From Armigeres subalbatus (lineage: Eukaryota; Arthropoda; Insecta; Diptera; Culicidae), in contig NC_085141.1 of assembly GCF_024139115.2 (NCBI RefSeq), positions 407,427,612 through 407,491,611 of the forward strand: 64,000 nt of DNA, given 5' to 3'. The position numbers and the translations under genes were made by a program. Position 1 is the first letter of the stretch, and every line of letters starts with the position of its first letter. Under the pieces are notes generated by a model. The model was not told where the DNA came from. It saw only the letters and a program-made list of their open reading frames with translations, and did no database searches. Positions 45,274 through 55,800 of the stretch are shown here, in pieces.

Positions 45274-46066
45274 GATGTCCTACACAGTTGGCAAAAAATC
45301 TGCTCTTTTTTATTCAGTGAGTGCAACTAATAGATGAATATTTGATTTTTTCGAAATGTCACTTTGATCTGTCGAAATAATACACGCTGAAGCCACGCGG
45401 GCTCGCGCACAGTAAATACACTGGCGTGTAAACCTTCTCTTGTATAAAGTTGTAGCCCGGAAAATATCGATTTTATTCACAATGACTATCAGAAACAAAA
45501 CCAAATAATCTAGCCAGAAATTTCACTTTCCGCCGACGACAGCAAAATCGATGAGAACGCCACTTTAATGGAAAATATCGTTTAACTGCTTTAGTGTTTG
45601 GCGCAAAAATAAAAATGAAGGATTTTTTTCAGAATTGTCATTGTTGCTGTACCTTTGAGTTTTTTATTATTAGAAACCGTTACGTTACCCTATAAAGTAG
45701 TGAGAAGTATGGAATTGCCCAAATTCGCGTTAGGTAATTTGCGAACGGTTAACTATGTAGTGACCCTCTAACGTCCAAGACCGCCTTGAAGCCGGATACT
45801 TTTATTTTTTTTTTTAAATATTTTATTGTTCAAGCTCAAAAAGCTTTTGATGTCGAGCAATAATAAAAAGTTTAATGCTTGTTCAAATCTGGTTAAGAAT
45901 TAATTCCAAACTAGAAAAACAAAATGCTAAAAAGGTGAAATTGATGAAATCGCGATTTTAAATATTTTGCCTGAATTGTGTTCAGATCGGTTTAAGAAAG
46001 CAAAATAGTGGTTTTGAACGAAAACTAAAATGTGGGTGTTACAGGGTTAAGTAAACTCTAAAGAAC

Positions 46067-46115
46067 GGAGACGAGCCAGCCTCGGGCTGCAAGTCTCTTA
46101 AATAAAGACAAAAAA
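46067..46115 (+). repeat. SINE-like 3' tail fragment
   Basis: GCCTCGGGCTGCAAGTCTCT then TAAATAAAGACAAAAAA; the partner is at 22765-22818 on the minus strand. Confidence 0.55.
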
Positions 46116-46189
46116 ACTCTAAAGAATAGCGTCTGTATGAAATATAAGAACAGCTTATGATTAATAGAATGAAACCTCCAATTTCTGTC

Positions 46190-46720
46190 TATTCGCCTTT
46201 TTTTCTGTCGACCTTTTGCCTTTTCGGTCTTTTGTCCTTTCGACCTTTTGACCCGGTTTTTTTAAACCTTATTTTATCAATCTTTTATCATTGCTTCTCC
46301 ATTCCTCTAATCTACAATTTCACTCCATACTTCCCATCTTTCACCTCTCACGTCTCGTTTCTCACTCCTCAAATCTTATTTTAAATTTTCATATTCCATA
46401 TTCCTTTTCATGCTTTTCACTTTTCGCTTCTCATTTCCCAAACATATTTGCTTATTACTTCTTACATTTAACTACATGCTTCTCACTTTTCAATGATCAC
46501 ATCTCATTTCGCACTTTCTACTGCTTGCGTATCGCTTCTCATTTTTAAATTCATATTCTCACTTCTCGCATCTCCCACTTTACTTGTTACTTTCCATGTC
46601 CCAAATTCCAGATCACAATTTTTAATTGATTATAAAATTATTTAGTGCTTTACAGTGGAATTCTCGAATTAAATTTTCTTTCATTCTGTTTCTTACTTCT
46701 CACAGTCCATCACTCATAAC
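46190..46720. repeat. Adjacent GACCTTTTCGGTC and CTTCTCACTT arrays
   Basis: 46195-46260 is the complement of the AAGGTCGAAA array. 46330-46720 is degenerate CTCACTTCTCACTTTTC, the same type as in 27815-28430. Low-complexity open frames here are by-products. Confidence 0.75.
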
Positions 46721-46789
46721 TTTTCACCCAACATCCTTATCAAACTATATGAGAAGATGGAGGGGCTTTATGCCGTAGCTTAGTAAAAA

Positions 46790-46912
46790 CCGCTTTGATG
46801 TCTTAGATGTGGGTTTTTTTTTACCACATGCATGTTTAACTGTTAAACAATATAGCTAACTGATGCCATCTAAAAATTATAGAAAATCTCAATCAGATTT
46901 ATAATATTCACT
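46790..46912 (+). repeat. Dispersed repeat, copy B
   Basis: Partner of 1328-1451. Confidence 0.7.
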
Positions 46913-46919
46913 AAGCATA

Positions 46920-47095
46920 TGCGGTATTTCGAAAAATTTCGTTTCAGGTGGTTCGAAACGAAATTCCGCGGAATTTCGCGGAATTTGAGCATGGCGAAAT
47001 CAGATATTTTGATTTCGTTTCGTTTCGTAAAATTACAAAAATTTCGCGTGAAAAAACTAGCTTAAAATGAAATTTAACGGAATTCCGCGGAATAT
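46920..47095. repeat. TTCCGCGGAATTTCG palindromic cluster
   Basis: Contains AAATTCCGCGGAATTTCGCG at about 46959 and GGAATTCCGCGGAATATCG at 47078, plus repeated TTTCGTTTCG. Self-complementary and probably a small degraded TIR element. Confidence 0.5.
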
Positions 47096-47232
47096 CGAAA
47101 CAAATTTAGACTTAAACCATACTGTCTCGTACGGTCGTGTATTATCAATAAAAATTGGCTGCGCCGCAGAACAAAATCATAAAGCTATTTTCAAAAATTA
47201 TGTTATTTTTTTTCTATCAACGCCTACTACAT

Positions 47233-47618
47233 CAGTGGTGCTCAGCACTTTAGACGTTTTTTTCCTTAATTTACTTCTCACACAATAAAAATGAGCTTTG
47301 ACTATACAAATCAGTACTTGGTTGAAAGCTTTCAAATATATCTATCTGCTGAGGGCAATAAAACGGATATTTGTGTTAAATTCATTCCGTACGATACAAT
47401 CAAAGCAAAACAAAAGTGCGGCCCGCGGGCCGCAAGGTAATTTTGCTTTGATCAAGTCATATGGAATGATTTTAACACCAATATTCGTGTTAATATCCTC
47501 CGCTGATAGATATATTTGAAAGCTACCGTCCAAGTACTAACATGTAAGGTAAAAGCTGATTTTTATCGTGTGACAAGCAAATTTAGGAAAAAAACACACA
47601 AAATGCTGAGCACCACTG
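47233..47618. mobile_element. hAT-type MITE with 8-bp target-site duplication
   Basis: 386 bp. Left CAGTGGTGCTCAGCA and right TGCTGAGCACCACTG are perfect inverted ends. TACTACAT is repeated exactly on each side (47225-47232, 47619-47626). An 8-bp duplication and CAGTGG-type ends are hallmarks of the hAT superfamily. The arms pair over much of their length, and the hinge is the 16-bp perfect palindrome GCGGCCCGCGGGCCGC near 47418. There is no transposase frame, so it would need one in trans. Confidence 0.95.
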
Positions 47619-47874
47619 TACTACATAATCCCTTATTAGTCGACAAATGAGCCAGTGCCAGCGAAAGTGATACATAAACCATTTTTGTCGATTTTGTGTT
47701 TTAACACCACCGGCTTCTGTTTGCAAAGATCTTGTAAGGAATAACGAAAAGTGATTTTTGACAACTAAATCTGAAGATATGCACTTTTAACTTCTGAGAT
47801 ATATCACAATGGCAATTTCGTTCATTCAATTTATGTTCACATAAATCTGCTGGTGTGACACATTAGCAGGTAGG

Positions 47875-49989
47875 AGTAAACGTAACGATACAGACTAGCC
47901 CAAGACTACGCGCAGCAGCTGGAAGTGGCACTCCCAACAGAAGAGCAGCTAGGCACAGCTTCTCTTGGAGAGTACTGGAGAGATAATCGATACGCCATTG
48001 GAAGCACCGCAACCGCTGAACTAGGCACGGTGGCTCCGAATCAGAGACACGACTGATACGACGGCGAATGAGCGCAGTTAGTTGAGGAGAAGAATGTAGC
48101 ATGGGCGAGATTACTGCAACACCGCACGAGGGCGAACAAGACACGATACAAACGGGCGCGGAATAGACAAAACTCGATTTTTCGGAGGAAAAGCGCCAGC
48201 AGGACGATCGAGATGAAGAGACGGACCAGCTCTAATAACGCACAAAAGCTCTATGAGAAGTTAAACCGTTCACGTAAATGCCACGTGCCACAGTCCGATA
48301 TGTGTAAGGACATAAACAGAAACCTTCTTACAAACGAGTGTGAGGTGATTCAAAGGTGGCGGAAGCACTACGAAGAGCACCTGAATGGCGATGAGGCAGA
48401 CAACGGTGGAGGTATGGTAATGGACCTAGGAGCACGCGCGCGGGACATAGGACTTCCGGCTCCGAGTCTCCAGGAAATCCAGGAGGAGATCGGCCGGCTG
48501 AAAAACAACAAAGCCCCTGGAGTTGACCAACTACCAGGAAAGCTGTCTGAACACGGTGGTGAGGCACTGGCTAGAGCGCTCCACTGGGTAATTAGCAAGG
48601 TTTTGGATGATGAGGTTCTGCCGCAGGAGTCGATGGAAAGTGTCGTGTGTCTCATCTACAAAATGGGGCGATAAGCTGGATTGTAGCAACTACCGCGCAA
48701 TCATATTGCTGAACGCCGCCTACAAGGTACTCTCCCAAATGTTATGCCGCCAACTAACGCCAATTACAAGATAGTTCGTGGGGCAGTACCAGGCGAGATT
48801 TATGGGTGAACGCTCTACCACAGACCAGGTGTTCGCTGTACGTCAGGTATTGCAGAAATGCCGCGAATACAACGTGCCCACACATCATCTATTTATCGAC
48901 TTCAAAGCCGCATATGATACAATCGATCGGGACCAGCTGTGGCAGCTAATGCACGAAAACGGATTTCCGGATAAACTGATACGGTTGATCAAGGCGACGA
49001 TGGATCGGGTGATGTGCGTAGTTCGAGTTTCAGAGGCATTCTCGAGTCCCTTCGAAACGCGCAGAGGGTTACGGCAAGGTGATGGTCTTTCGTGTCTGCT
49101 ATTCAACATCGCTTTGGAGGGAGTAATACGAAGGGCAGGGATTGACACGAGTGGTACGATCTTCACGAAGTCCGTCCAGTTATTGGATTTCGCCGACGTC
49201 ATTGATATCATGGCACGTAACTTTGAGAGGATGGAGGAAGCCTACATCAGACTGAAAATAAATGGATTGGACTAGTCTTCAACACGTGGAAGACGAAGTA
49301 CATGATAGGAAGAGATTCAAGAGAGGTCAATGTAAGCCACCCACCACGAGTTTCTATCGGTGGTGACGAAATCGAGGTGGTTGAAGAATTCGTGTACTTG
49401 GGCTCACTGGTGACCGCCGATAACGATACCAGCAGAGAAATTGGGAGGCGCATAATGGCTGGAAATCGTACGTACTTTGGACTCCGCAAGACGCTCCGAT
49501 CGAATAGAGTTCGCCGCCGTACCAAACTGACTATCTACAAAACGCTTATAAGACCGGTAGTTCTCTACGGACACGAGACCTGGACGATGCTCGTGGAGGA
49601 CCAACGCGCACTGGGAGTTTTTGAAAGGAAAGTGCTGCATACCATCTATGGTGGGGTGCAGATGGCGGATGGCGAATGAACCACGAGTTGCATCAGCTGT
49701 TGGGAGAACCATCCATCGTACATACCGCGAAAAGAAGATTGCGGTGGGCCGGGCACGTAGCCAGAATATCGCACAGTAATCCGGTGAAAATCAAGAACCA
49801 GAACAACGATCCGACGGGAACAAGAAGGCGAGGTGCACAGCGGGCAAGGTGGATCGATTAGGTGGAGGACGATTTGCGGATCCTCCGCAGACTACGTGGT
49901 TGGCGAAGTGCAGCCATGGACCGAGCTGAATGGAGAAGACTTTTATGTGCAGCACAGGCCACTCCGGCCTTAGTCTGATAAATAAATAA
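47875..49989 (+). mobile_element. 5'-truncated RTE-type LINE
   Basis: Starts in the region after the endonuclease (DYAQQLEVALPTEEQ-like residues in mixed frames near 47905) and ends after the stop near 49977 with TGATAAATAAATAACA, similar to the tail of 38967-42394. The endonuclease is absent. It diverges from the 38967 element in sequence and indels, and resembles the decayed copy at 30240-31560. No target-site duplication identified. Confidence 0.85.
48213..49930 (+). pseudogene. RTE reverse transcriptase, frameshifted, catalytic Asp lost
   Basis: Segments in shifting frames: 48213-48674 (KLYEKLNRSRKCHVPQSDM, VVCLIYK), a break near 48665, then 48778-49275 (FIDFKAAYDTIDR, motif A; RGLRQGDGLSCLLF, motif B), a break at about 49265, then 49302-49679 (VVEEFVYLGSLVTADNDTS, RPVVLYGHETWTM), then 49676-49861. 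The motif C reads FADV at 49189-49200 instead of the FADD/YADD of active enzymes, so a required catalytic Asp is replaced by Val. It is dead by several independent lesions. Confidence 0.88.
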
Positions 49990-51459
49990 CAGAAACTTTC
50001 TAGTGGTCGAGTGTGGGTGATGTATCGGTGGTTTGGAGCTTATCCCTTATGCAAGTCCTTATATGCACACGTTTGAAAAACGAAAACCCTGATTTCCGAA
50101 AGCTTCTTAAAATGCACATTCATAATCTTCTATCCAGCTGGATTTGAATTGAATGAAACGGAGGGTCTTCAGCCTCTTTGAGACCCGAACTATTGATGAG
50201 AGTTCCACAGGTAGAAAACTACTTCTTCGCTTCTAAACTATGCATGATGATCAAATTATATAAGGATAAAGCTATTTTTAACTCAAATGGATAGCATTGA
50301 ACTAGTTAATGTAATAAAAGTTTACAGTTAGAGCTTATTTTTATTGTTGAACGCTTTCTATAGTATACGAGTTCTCTTACTTATTCTGTTCTCATACTGC
50401 GTTTAAAGCCAACATTTATAAGGTAAAGTTGTTTTTATTTTTATTTATATACAACTTTCTCAGTTTCTGAGCGAATTGTATCCATCGTCGACCAAATATA
50501 AGATAAGCTGATAGAATAGTAGCATGATTTTTGTTATATTCTGGAATGTTGGTGACATCTCTCTGTCTCAGCGTCTAACCCAGTAGGACGATATATCCAT
50601 TCTAGTGGCATGTAAATGGGAAGTAACACTTTTTTTATTCAGTAATGTAAAGAAACGTTTGGATAGAACTCATGACACTGTTCTGGTCTTATGCTGGTTA
50701 TGAGTATGCGCAACAGATGTTAGCCCTATTTTGATTTTCAGTATGGTATTTGTCAAGAAACTTCGCATATTTCTTTTTTACTACCTTTAGGGTACATCAG
50801 TCATAACGTTGGTACAGTTTAGTTGCAGAAAATTTCAACTTTGAATTTTATTTTCGAAGTTTTTGGAAAAATGCGTCCTGGAAAATTTGTTCAATGTGAC
50901 ATGTACCACTTTCGCTAACACCGGTTCAAATACTTCTTTTGTTAGAAATGTCCAACAGAAAAAGAAAAATATCTTCAACTATTCTATACCATTTTTTTCA
51001 AAAGTGATCCGATCCGACTCAATATTTAAGACGTCAGGCTCAGAGTGTAAATATTATCAGATATGAATTAGATCAGTACAACTTTGTCAAAGAGGCAATG
51101 TCGTGGCGTGATTCTTGAAAACTTTAAACGAAGCACATGGTTTTACGTTGGATTGATTTGAAACACGGTTTTCGTCTTCGAGTTTTCAAAATAACTTTGT
51201 TTACAATAAATATTTAGTCGCTTACCAAGGTGGTTTCACATGAATTACTTTTTCAACAAATTAAAGATTCCTTTGTCGTGGCACTCACGGAGATGCAGAG
51301 CATTCCTCTTATAATCTCATAATAATAAGTATCAAACTAATTTTCCTCTCGTAATCCTAAATTGACTGTAATGGCGTGAGCGGCTCATACTGTCCATAGC
51401 AGCTGTTTCTTGCACTCAATTGGAGTCGATTGAGAATTAAAATTTGACTACAATCTTTG

Positions 51460-51580
51460 CATGCATCATATGCACAAACACATATACAAGGACAAACAGG
51501 CAATAGCTTGGTTCGTCGAGTTAACTGTATATAAGAGTATGGGTCTCCGAACCTTCTATAAAAAGGTTGAATTTATAAGG
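51460..51580 (-). repeat. Dispersed repeat, inverted relative to 58060-58180
   Basis: The reverse complement contains TTTTTATAGAAGGTTCGGAG, ACCCAT, CTCGACGAAC and TGTTTGTGCATATG, colinear with 58070-58180. A typical mosquito dispersed repeat, family not named. Confidence 0.7.
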
Positions 51581-51851
51581 AAATACTAAATTGTTATACA
51601 TTTTGTATGTGAAAATTATTTCTTCATGCCTGGCAAACTAAAAAAAATTAAAAACTGCGATTTCTGAAACACAATCTGAAAGACATATCTACCATGACTA
51701 ACAAATCATTTATCTTCTACAATCGAAACTAGATGGAAAATATCCGCATATGTTTTCATGTAAGTCTTAAGTGAAAATCATTTTGAATGTACATAATATA
51801 AAATCAATTCAATAAAAATTCACGGAAAAAAATTAAAATTTCGTTCTAGAC

Positions 51852-51966
51852 CAACATTTGAAAAGGGCGTAACAGCCAAAATTTATTCCTTTTGATTCCT
51901 TGTCTACATATATAGCAAAGAATCAAAAGGTATAAATTTTGACTGTTACGCCCTTTTCAAATGTTA
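51852..51966. mobile_element. Palindromic MITE, AACATTTGAAAAGGGCG termini
   Basis: 115 bp made of two ~50-bp inverted arms (AACATTTGAAAAGGGCGTAA, then ATTCCTTTTGATTC) around a ~15-bp loop. Only about three arm mismatches. No open frame. Confidence 0.88.
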
Positions 51967-52199
51967 TTCTAGCGTTTTAAATTTAGTCAAAGGGCCAAAT
52001 TTAAATTAAACGATTTGTGAAAGTGAAATTCATAAGAAGAAATACAACATAGTGGTGACGCGGCGTGGCCATCACTTGGAACGCTGCAAAAACTTCCATG
52101 AGCTCACCGCATCCCATTGGATCAGCGTGTACGTATTAACCGTTTAGATTTGTACTACCGAAGCCGAACGTCAAGAAAGCTGTCGCCATCCCGACTGAG

Positions 52200-52880
52200 A
52201 ACATCCACTATGAAATATCAGCGGCGGCGGGCTTGAAGCGAATGAGGAATTCAGAAAGAGTGAATTCACCACGGATTGGATGAAGCGTTGCTGACAGGAT
52301 CGCGGTTTGCGATTTAATCACGCGTTGACGAATCTCTTCCAGCTCTATGAAGCCGGATTCCAGATAGTTGCTGGTGCTACAAATTTGGTGAGATTGTTTC
52401 AATTTGTCACACTATAATTTCTTTTCAAAATTAAATACGCTGGATTGAAGAATCTGGAAGTTTGTTTATGGATCTATTATCCAATTGATAATAGTAGCTA
52501 TGGGGCTTATTGTTAGTAAAAGTGATCTCGGACTGGTCATCAAATACCAGGCAGTCTGAAATGGATCACCGGAGCTGCAATAGACCGAATACTTTCTAGC
52601 CTCGCAATGGGCAACCGTCGATTGCCTGTTTCTACTGTGCATACCTAGAACGCTTCTCAATATCGTTGAAAATGTTGTAGTTGAAGAAACGGCCTTTGTT
52701 CTTCAGCATGCACAACCAATCACGTTGCATTTCGAAGCCGATTCTCAGTTCTTTGATGTTGCCACAGCTTTAGTGTAAGTCGCGTGAGTTCTTCAAACTT
52801 CCTATAGCGCCACGACGCCAACGTCATCCTACGAATCCGAGTGACTTACAGTTCCATGTTCACAGCTGCTTATCGTAATC
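52200..52880 (-). pseudogene. Remnants of RTE-type endonuclease
   Basis: On the minus strand 52660-52740 encodes KNKGRFFNYNIFNDIE, resembling the endonuclease segment IKGRFFNFSIINVHS, and 52310-52400 encodes YLESGFIELEEIRQRVIKS, resembling the preceding segment. 52840-52865 also resembles 31495-31530. These look like two old, overlapping fragments. Confidence 0.5.
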
Positions 52881-52979
52881 CCTTTTAACTAATTTTATTT
52901 GCTAATTATCTTCTCAATTCATCTCTTAGACTAGTTATCTCGTGTTTGATTAACACTGCCATTCATACATACCGTCGTT

Positions 52980-53769
52980 CAGGGTGACATTGGGCCTAGG
53001 GGTAAGATTAGGCCAAAAACGAAAAATGTTTCAACTCCTAATATCTCAGAAACTGTTACGAATTTTGATGAAATCTTCAAACGGTTCGAAATGATATTAA
53101 AATCCACGTCTAGGAAATCACAAAACTCACTCAAAGACCTGATTGTCACTGTACGATAACGCTTGGAATCTGAGTGTAGAGCTTTTGCTCGAATGAACCG
53201 GTATTACAATACTGTCAGTAGTGTCCCACAAATCTATTACATAACTAGTTTTTAGATCGCTGGATACCTGGTTATCATGTTACGATAATCTGTTGTTGTT
53301 TTATAGAATTTTATTAATCATATATATAATAGCCCTGTTTATCTGTCCGGTGACTAGCCAACCAGACGCAGCACGCGGGGAAATTCTCACAAAAAATAAA
53401 ATATTTGACACTTCAATTCTTTTTTTCTATCAGATGCATAAAACAAAACCAGTGACAATCTTAGACAACCAGACACAGCATTTGATGAAAAAAATCACAG
53501 ACAACAGCCGTGGAAAATTTTGATTGAAAAAAAAAACACTTGCCACGGGCGCTACAGCGTCCACAAATAAACTAGTAGGGGAACAGACGGCAACGAGCAA
53601 CGTAGCAACGAGCAATGCACGCAAAAAAGGGTGAGATTGGGCAAGCCTTCAGTTGATTTGCCATACATAGTTGGTAAGAGCCGTAATGTAGGCAATTATT
53701 TTGAATGAACGATTGAATCGTTCCATTGTCACCGCTGAATTATTTCATTTGGCCCAATGTCACCCCTGT
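52980..53769. mobile_element. TIR element, GGTGACATTGGGCC termini
   Basis: Left CAGGGTGACATTGGGCC and right GGCCCAATGTCACCCCTG are inverted, about 790 bp apart. No transposase frame of useful length. The next element (53771-54572) begins one base later with related termini. Confidence 0.72.
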
Positions 53770-53770
53770 G

Positions 53771-54572
53771 CGGGGTGAGAATGGGCCAATTTTAAATAAC
53801 ATATAACTTTGAAGAATTTTCATAATTCATTATTTTTTGACGTAGAACTACGTCTGTCTTTTCTATATTGGGGTACACTTTACGATTGCAAAAAATCGAA
53901 AAACGTCACGAAAATATGATAGACTTTGATCGTTAATATCTCAGTCGTTTCTCGATGGATTTTCAATTTTCTTGGACCTTTCGATCAAGGAAGAGTCAAC
54001 GCTTCATTCCCGATGTACACTGAAGTCGTTTTTTACGCGTTTTATTTTTACACGAATCGCTTTTTATGCAATTTTTTTCACTAGAATTTCGGGATTAACG
54101 CGATTCATTTAGACATATTTTGGAATTTATGCGGTTTTTTACGTTGTTTTAATTTACGCGGCCCATATCCTCCGCGTAAAAGCTGACTCCAGTGTGTTAA
54201 AATATGTATGTATGATTATTTACTACTGAACACTTGCTAACAGTTTAGCAATCGGTTTTGGTGAATCAGTCAAACTCGTAAATGCATCGCAAGCTTCTTC
54301 TTCCATAGCACTACATTCCAACTAGAACTTGGCCTGCTTTCAACTCACTGAATCTCAGCAGAGAATCACTAAAACCACCAGTACTGCCACGTAGTTCAAC
54401 GTCACCTTTGCGTACAACCCGATTGGGCTGCACCTTTGAGTTTTCCCCACACAGCGGTAAATTTGTTATTCAAGCTTGTACCAAACTAATTAAAACTTGA
54501 TTCCAATGTTATCTACTTAAGCTTTGTAACATTTACTTGGAGCATACCACATTTTGGCCCAATGACACCCCC
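53771..54572. mobile_element. Second TIR element, abutting the first
   Basis: Left CGGGGTGAGAATGGGCC and right GGCCCAATGACACCCCC are inverted, about 800 bp apart. Inside are the dispersed repeat 53835-53975 and degenerate TTTACGCGG words at 54030-54190. Confidence 0.65.
53835..53975 (+). repeat. Dispersed repeat (GACGTAGAANNACGTC family), copy 2
   Basis: Partner of 43575-43715; see that entry. Confidence 0.8.
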
Positions 54573-55375
54573 GTTGGCGGTATTTGATTTGGTACACAAT
54601 TAAAACATTTCAATTTCTAGTCAGCAATCCGCTTGCTGTTATGATTTTCCCACTGGTTGAACTGAATCATGCAGGAACTACAATTTTTTTTTCAACCTAA
54701 ACTAAACTTATCCTAAATAATACTAAGGGAATCGGAAGGTAATCGACACACTCAAAATGAATGAGTTATCTACCGGAAGTAAAAGGGTGTAAACGGGGCA
54801 AAATTTTCTCGCGAACGGTTACCGGAGAACTAGGTGACCTGTTCTATTTTCCATCTCACTGAACATATATTCATCTCATCGCAAAACAAAGAAATATAGC
54901 ACCAATCTCGTCGCTTTTTTTTGCTAACACGCGTGCTCACTGGTGAAAAACATCACAAAAATAAGAAACAAACCAAACTCCTTTTCATTGCTTTGTTTTT
55001 GATGGGATGGAAATAGAAGCTATGGGATGAAGTGCTCAGCCGTTCCCCTATTTATTACCTACGTTAAACATTTTAAGAAAGCCTCATTGGTCATATGAAG
55101 GCAGCAGCGTAGTCTGTGGCTAAATGCTGTGCTGTGCTCATTCACATCACCTTCAAATTTCTACTCTTATTTCACTCCTGCTTTCGGTATAATATTAAGA
55201 TCTTAACCCTCACATAAGTTTCAATTTCATTAAATAGATCACTTAAAATCCTCACAAAGTCTGTGATGAAGTAGAAAGTATCCTAAAATCCGCCACAATC
55301 TCTGCTCCACCTCCCCATCGTCAAACACCTTCAGGGAGACTTTGATTGGTTTTACCGGTTTTTTTGGACAATTAC

Positions 55376-55432
55376 CTTTAGTTCATCTGCCTCGATGTAA
55401 CCACTGTTGTCCGAATCGTATTCCCGCCAGAT
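55376..55432 (-). CDS. Cbp53E: Calbindin-32 (Cbp53E-like) exon, EF-hand 3
   Basis: 57-bp exon, 19 codons, read from 55432. Acceptor GATTGCAG precedes ATCTGG, and donor GTAATTG follows at 55375. It encodes IWREYDSDNSGYIEADELK. The loop DSDNSGYIEADE has Asp at 1 and 3, Ser at 5, Gly at 6, Glu at 12: a complete calcium-binding EF-hand. Phase 0 at both ends. A longer minus-strand open frame runs past the donor but diverges from the family there, supporting the splice call. Confidence 0.95.
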
Positions 55433-55713
55433 CTGCAATCCAATGCCGAGAAATTTGCGAAGAAGAGAAAATAAAAAAAGAAAAGTATGAGTCGAGAGGC
55501 AAAGTTTTCCATCCATATAAGCTTCAATTGAGGATGATTGGAGTTCGGTTTCTAATCCCCCCTTCGGGCACAATCATTGCAGTAATCGAATACCTAGGAA
55601 TGCTCAATAAAAGAGAAAATTCCGGATTGAGAGAAAACGTTTAAGCTTTATGAAACGACGAGATGCTTCCAATCAAGGGTCTTTAGAGATCGAATTTGAA
55701 TCTAATTACTCAC
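55433..55713 (-). other. Calbindin-32 intron (281 bp)
   Basis: Minus strand: donor GTGAGTAATT at 55713 and acceptor GCAG at 55433. It contains no recognisable repeat. Confidence 0.85.
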
Positions 55714-55800
55714 CTTCATGAATTCCACGCTTGATTCCAGCGGGTTGTCGAATCGGAACAGTAGCAGAAAGTTTTCCTCCATCGGCAGAAGTTGGGCGAG
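55714..55800 (-). CDS. Cbp53E: Calbindin-32 (Cbp53E-like) exon, end of EF-hand 2 and linker
   Basis: 87-bp exon, 29 codons, read from 55800. An acceptor ACAAACAG follows a CA-repeat tract (ACACACACACAC in place of a normal pyrimidine tract), and donor GTGAGT follows AAG at 55714. It encodes LAQLLPMEENFLLLFRFDNP then LESSVEFMK, a highly conserved block of calbindin-32 after EF-hand 2. Phase 0 both ends. The exons for the amino terminus, EF-hand 1 and EF-hand 2 are not present up to 64000, so the intron upstream is at least 8.2 kb. Confidence 0.95.

Larger units (their letters stand above)
35261..55375 (-). other. Calbindin-32 giant intron (about 20.1 kb)
   Basis: Bounded on the minus strand by donor GTAATT at 55375 and acceptor CACAG ending at 35261. 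It holds the RTE nest, a SINE, a hAT-type MITE, a second RTE and several TIR elements annotated separately. Stretches with nothing recognised: 35261-37391, 37531-38017, 38331-38880, 43105-43574, 45274-46066, 47627-47874, 49990-51459 and 54576-55375. Confidence 0.8.
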
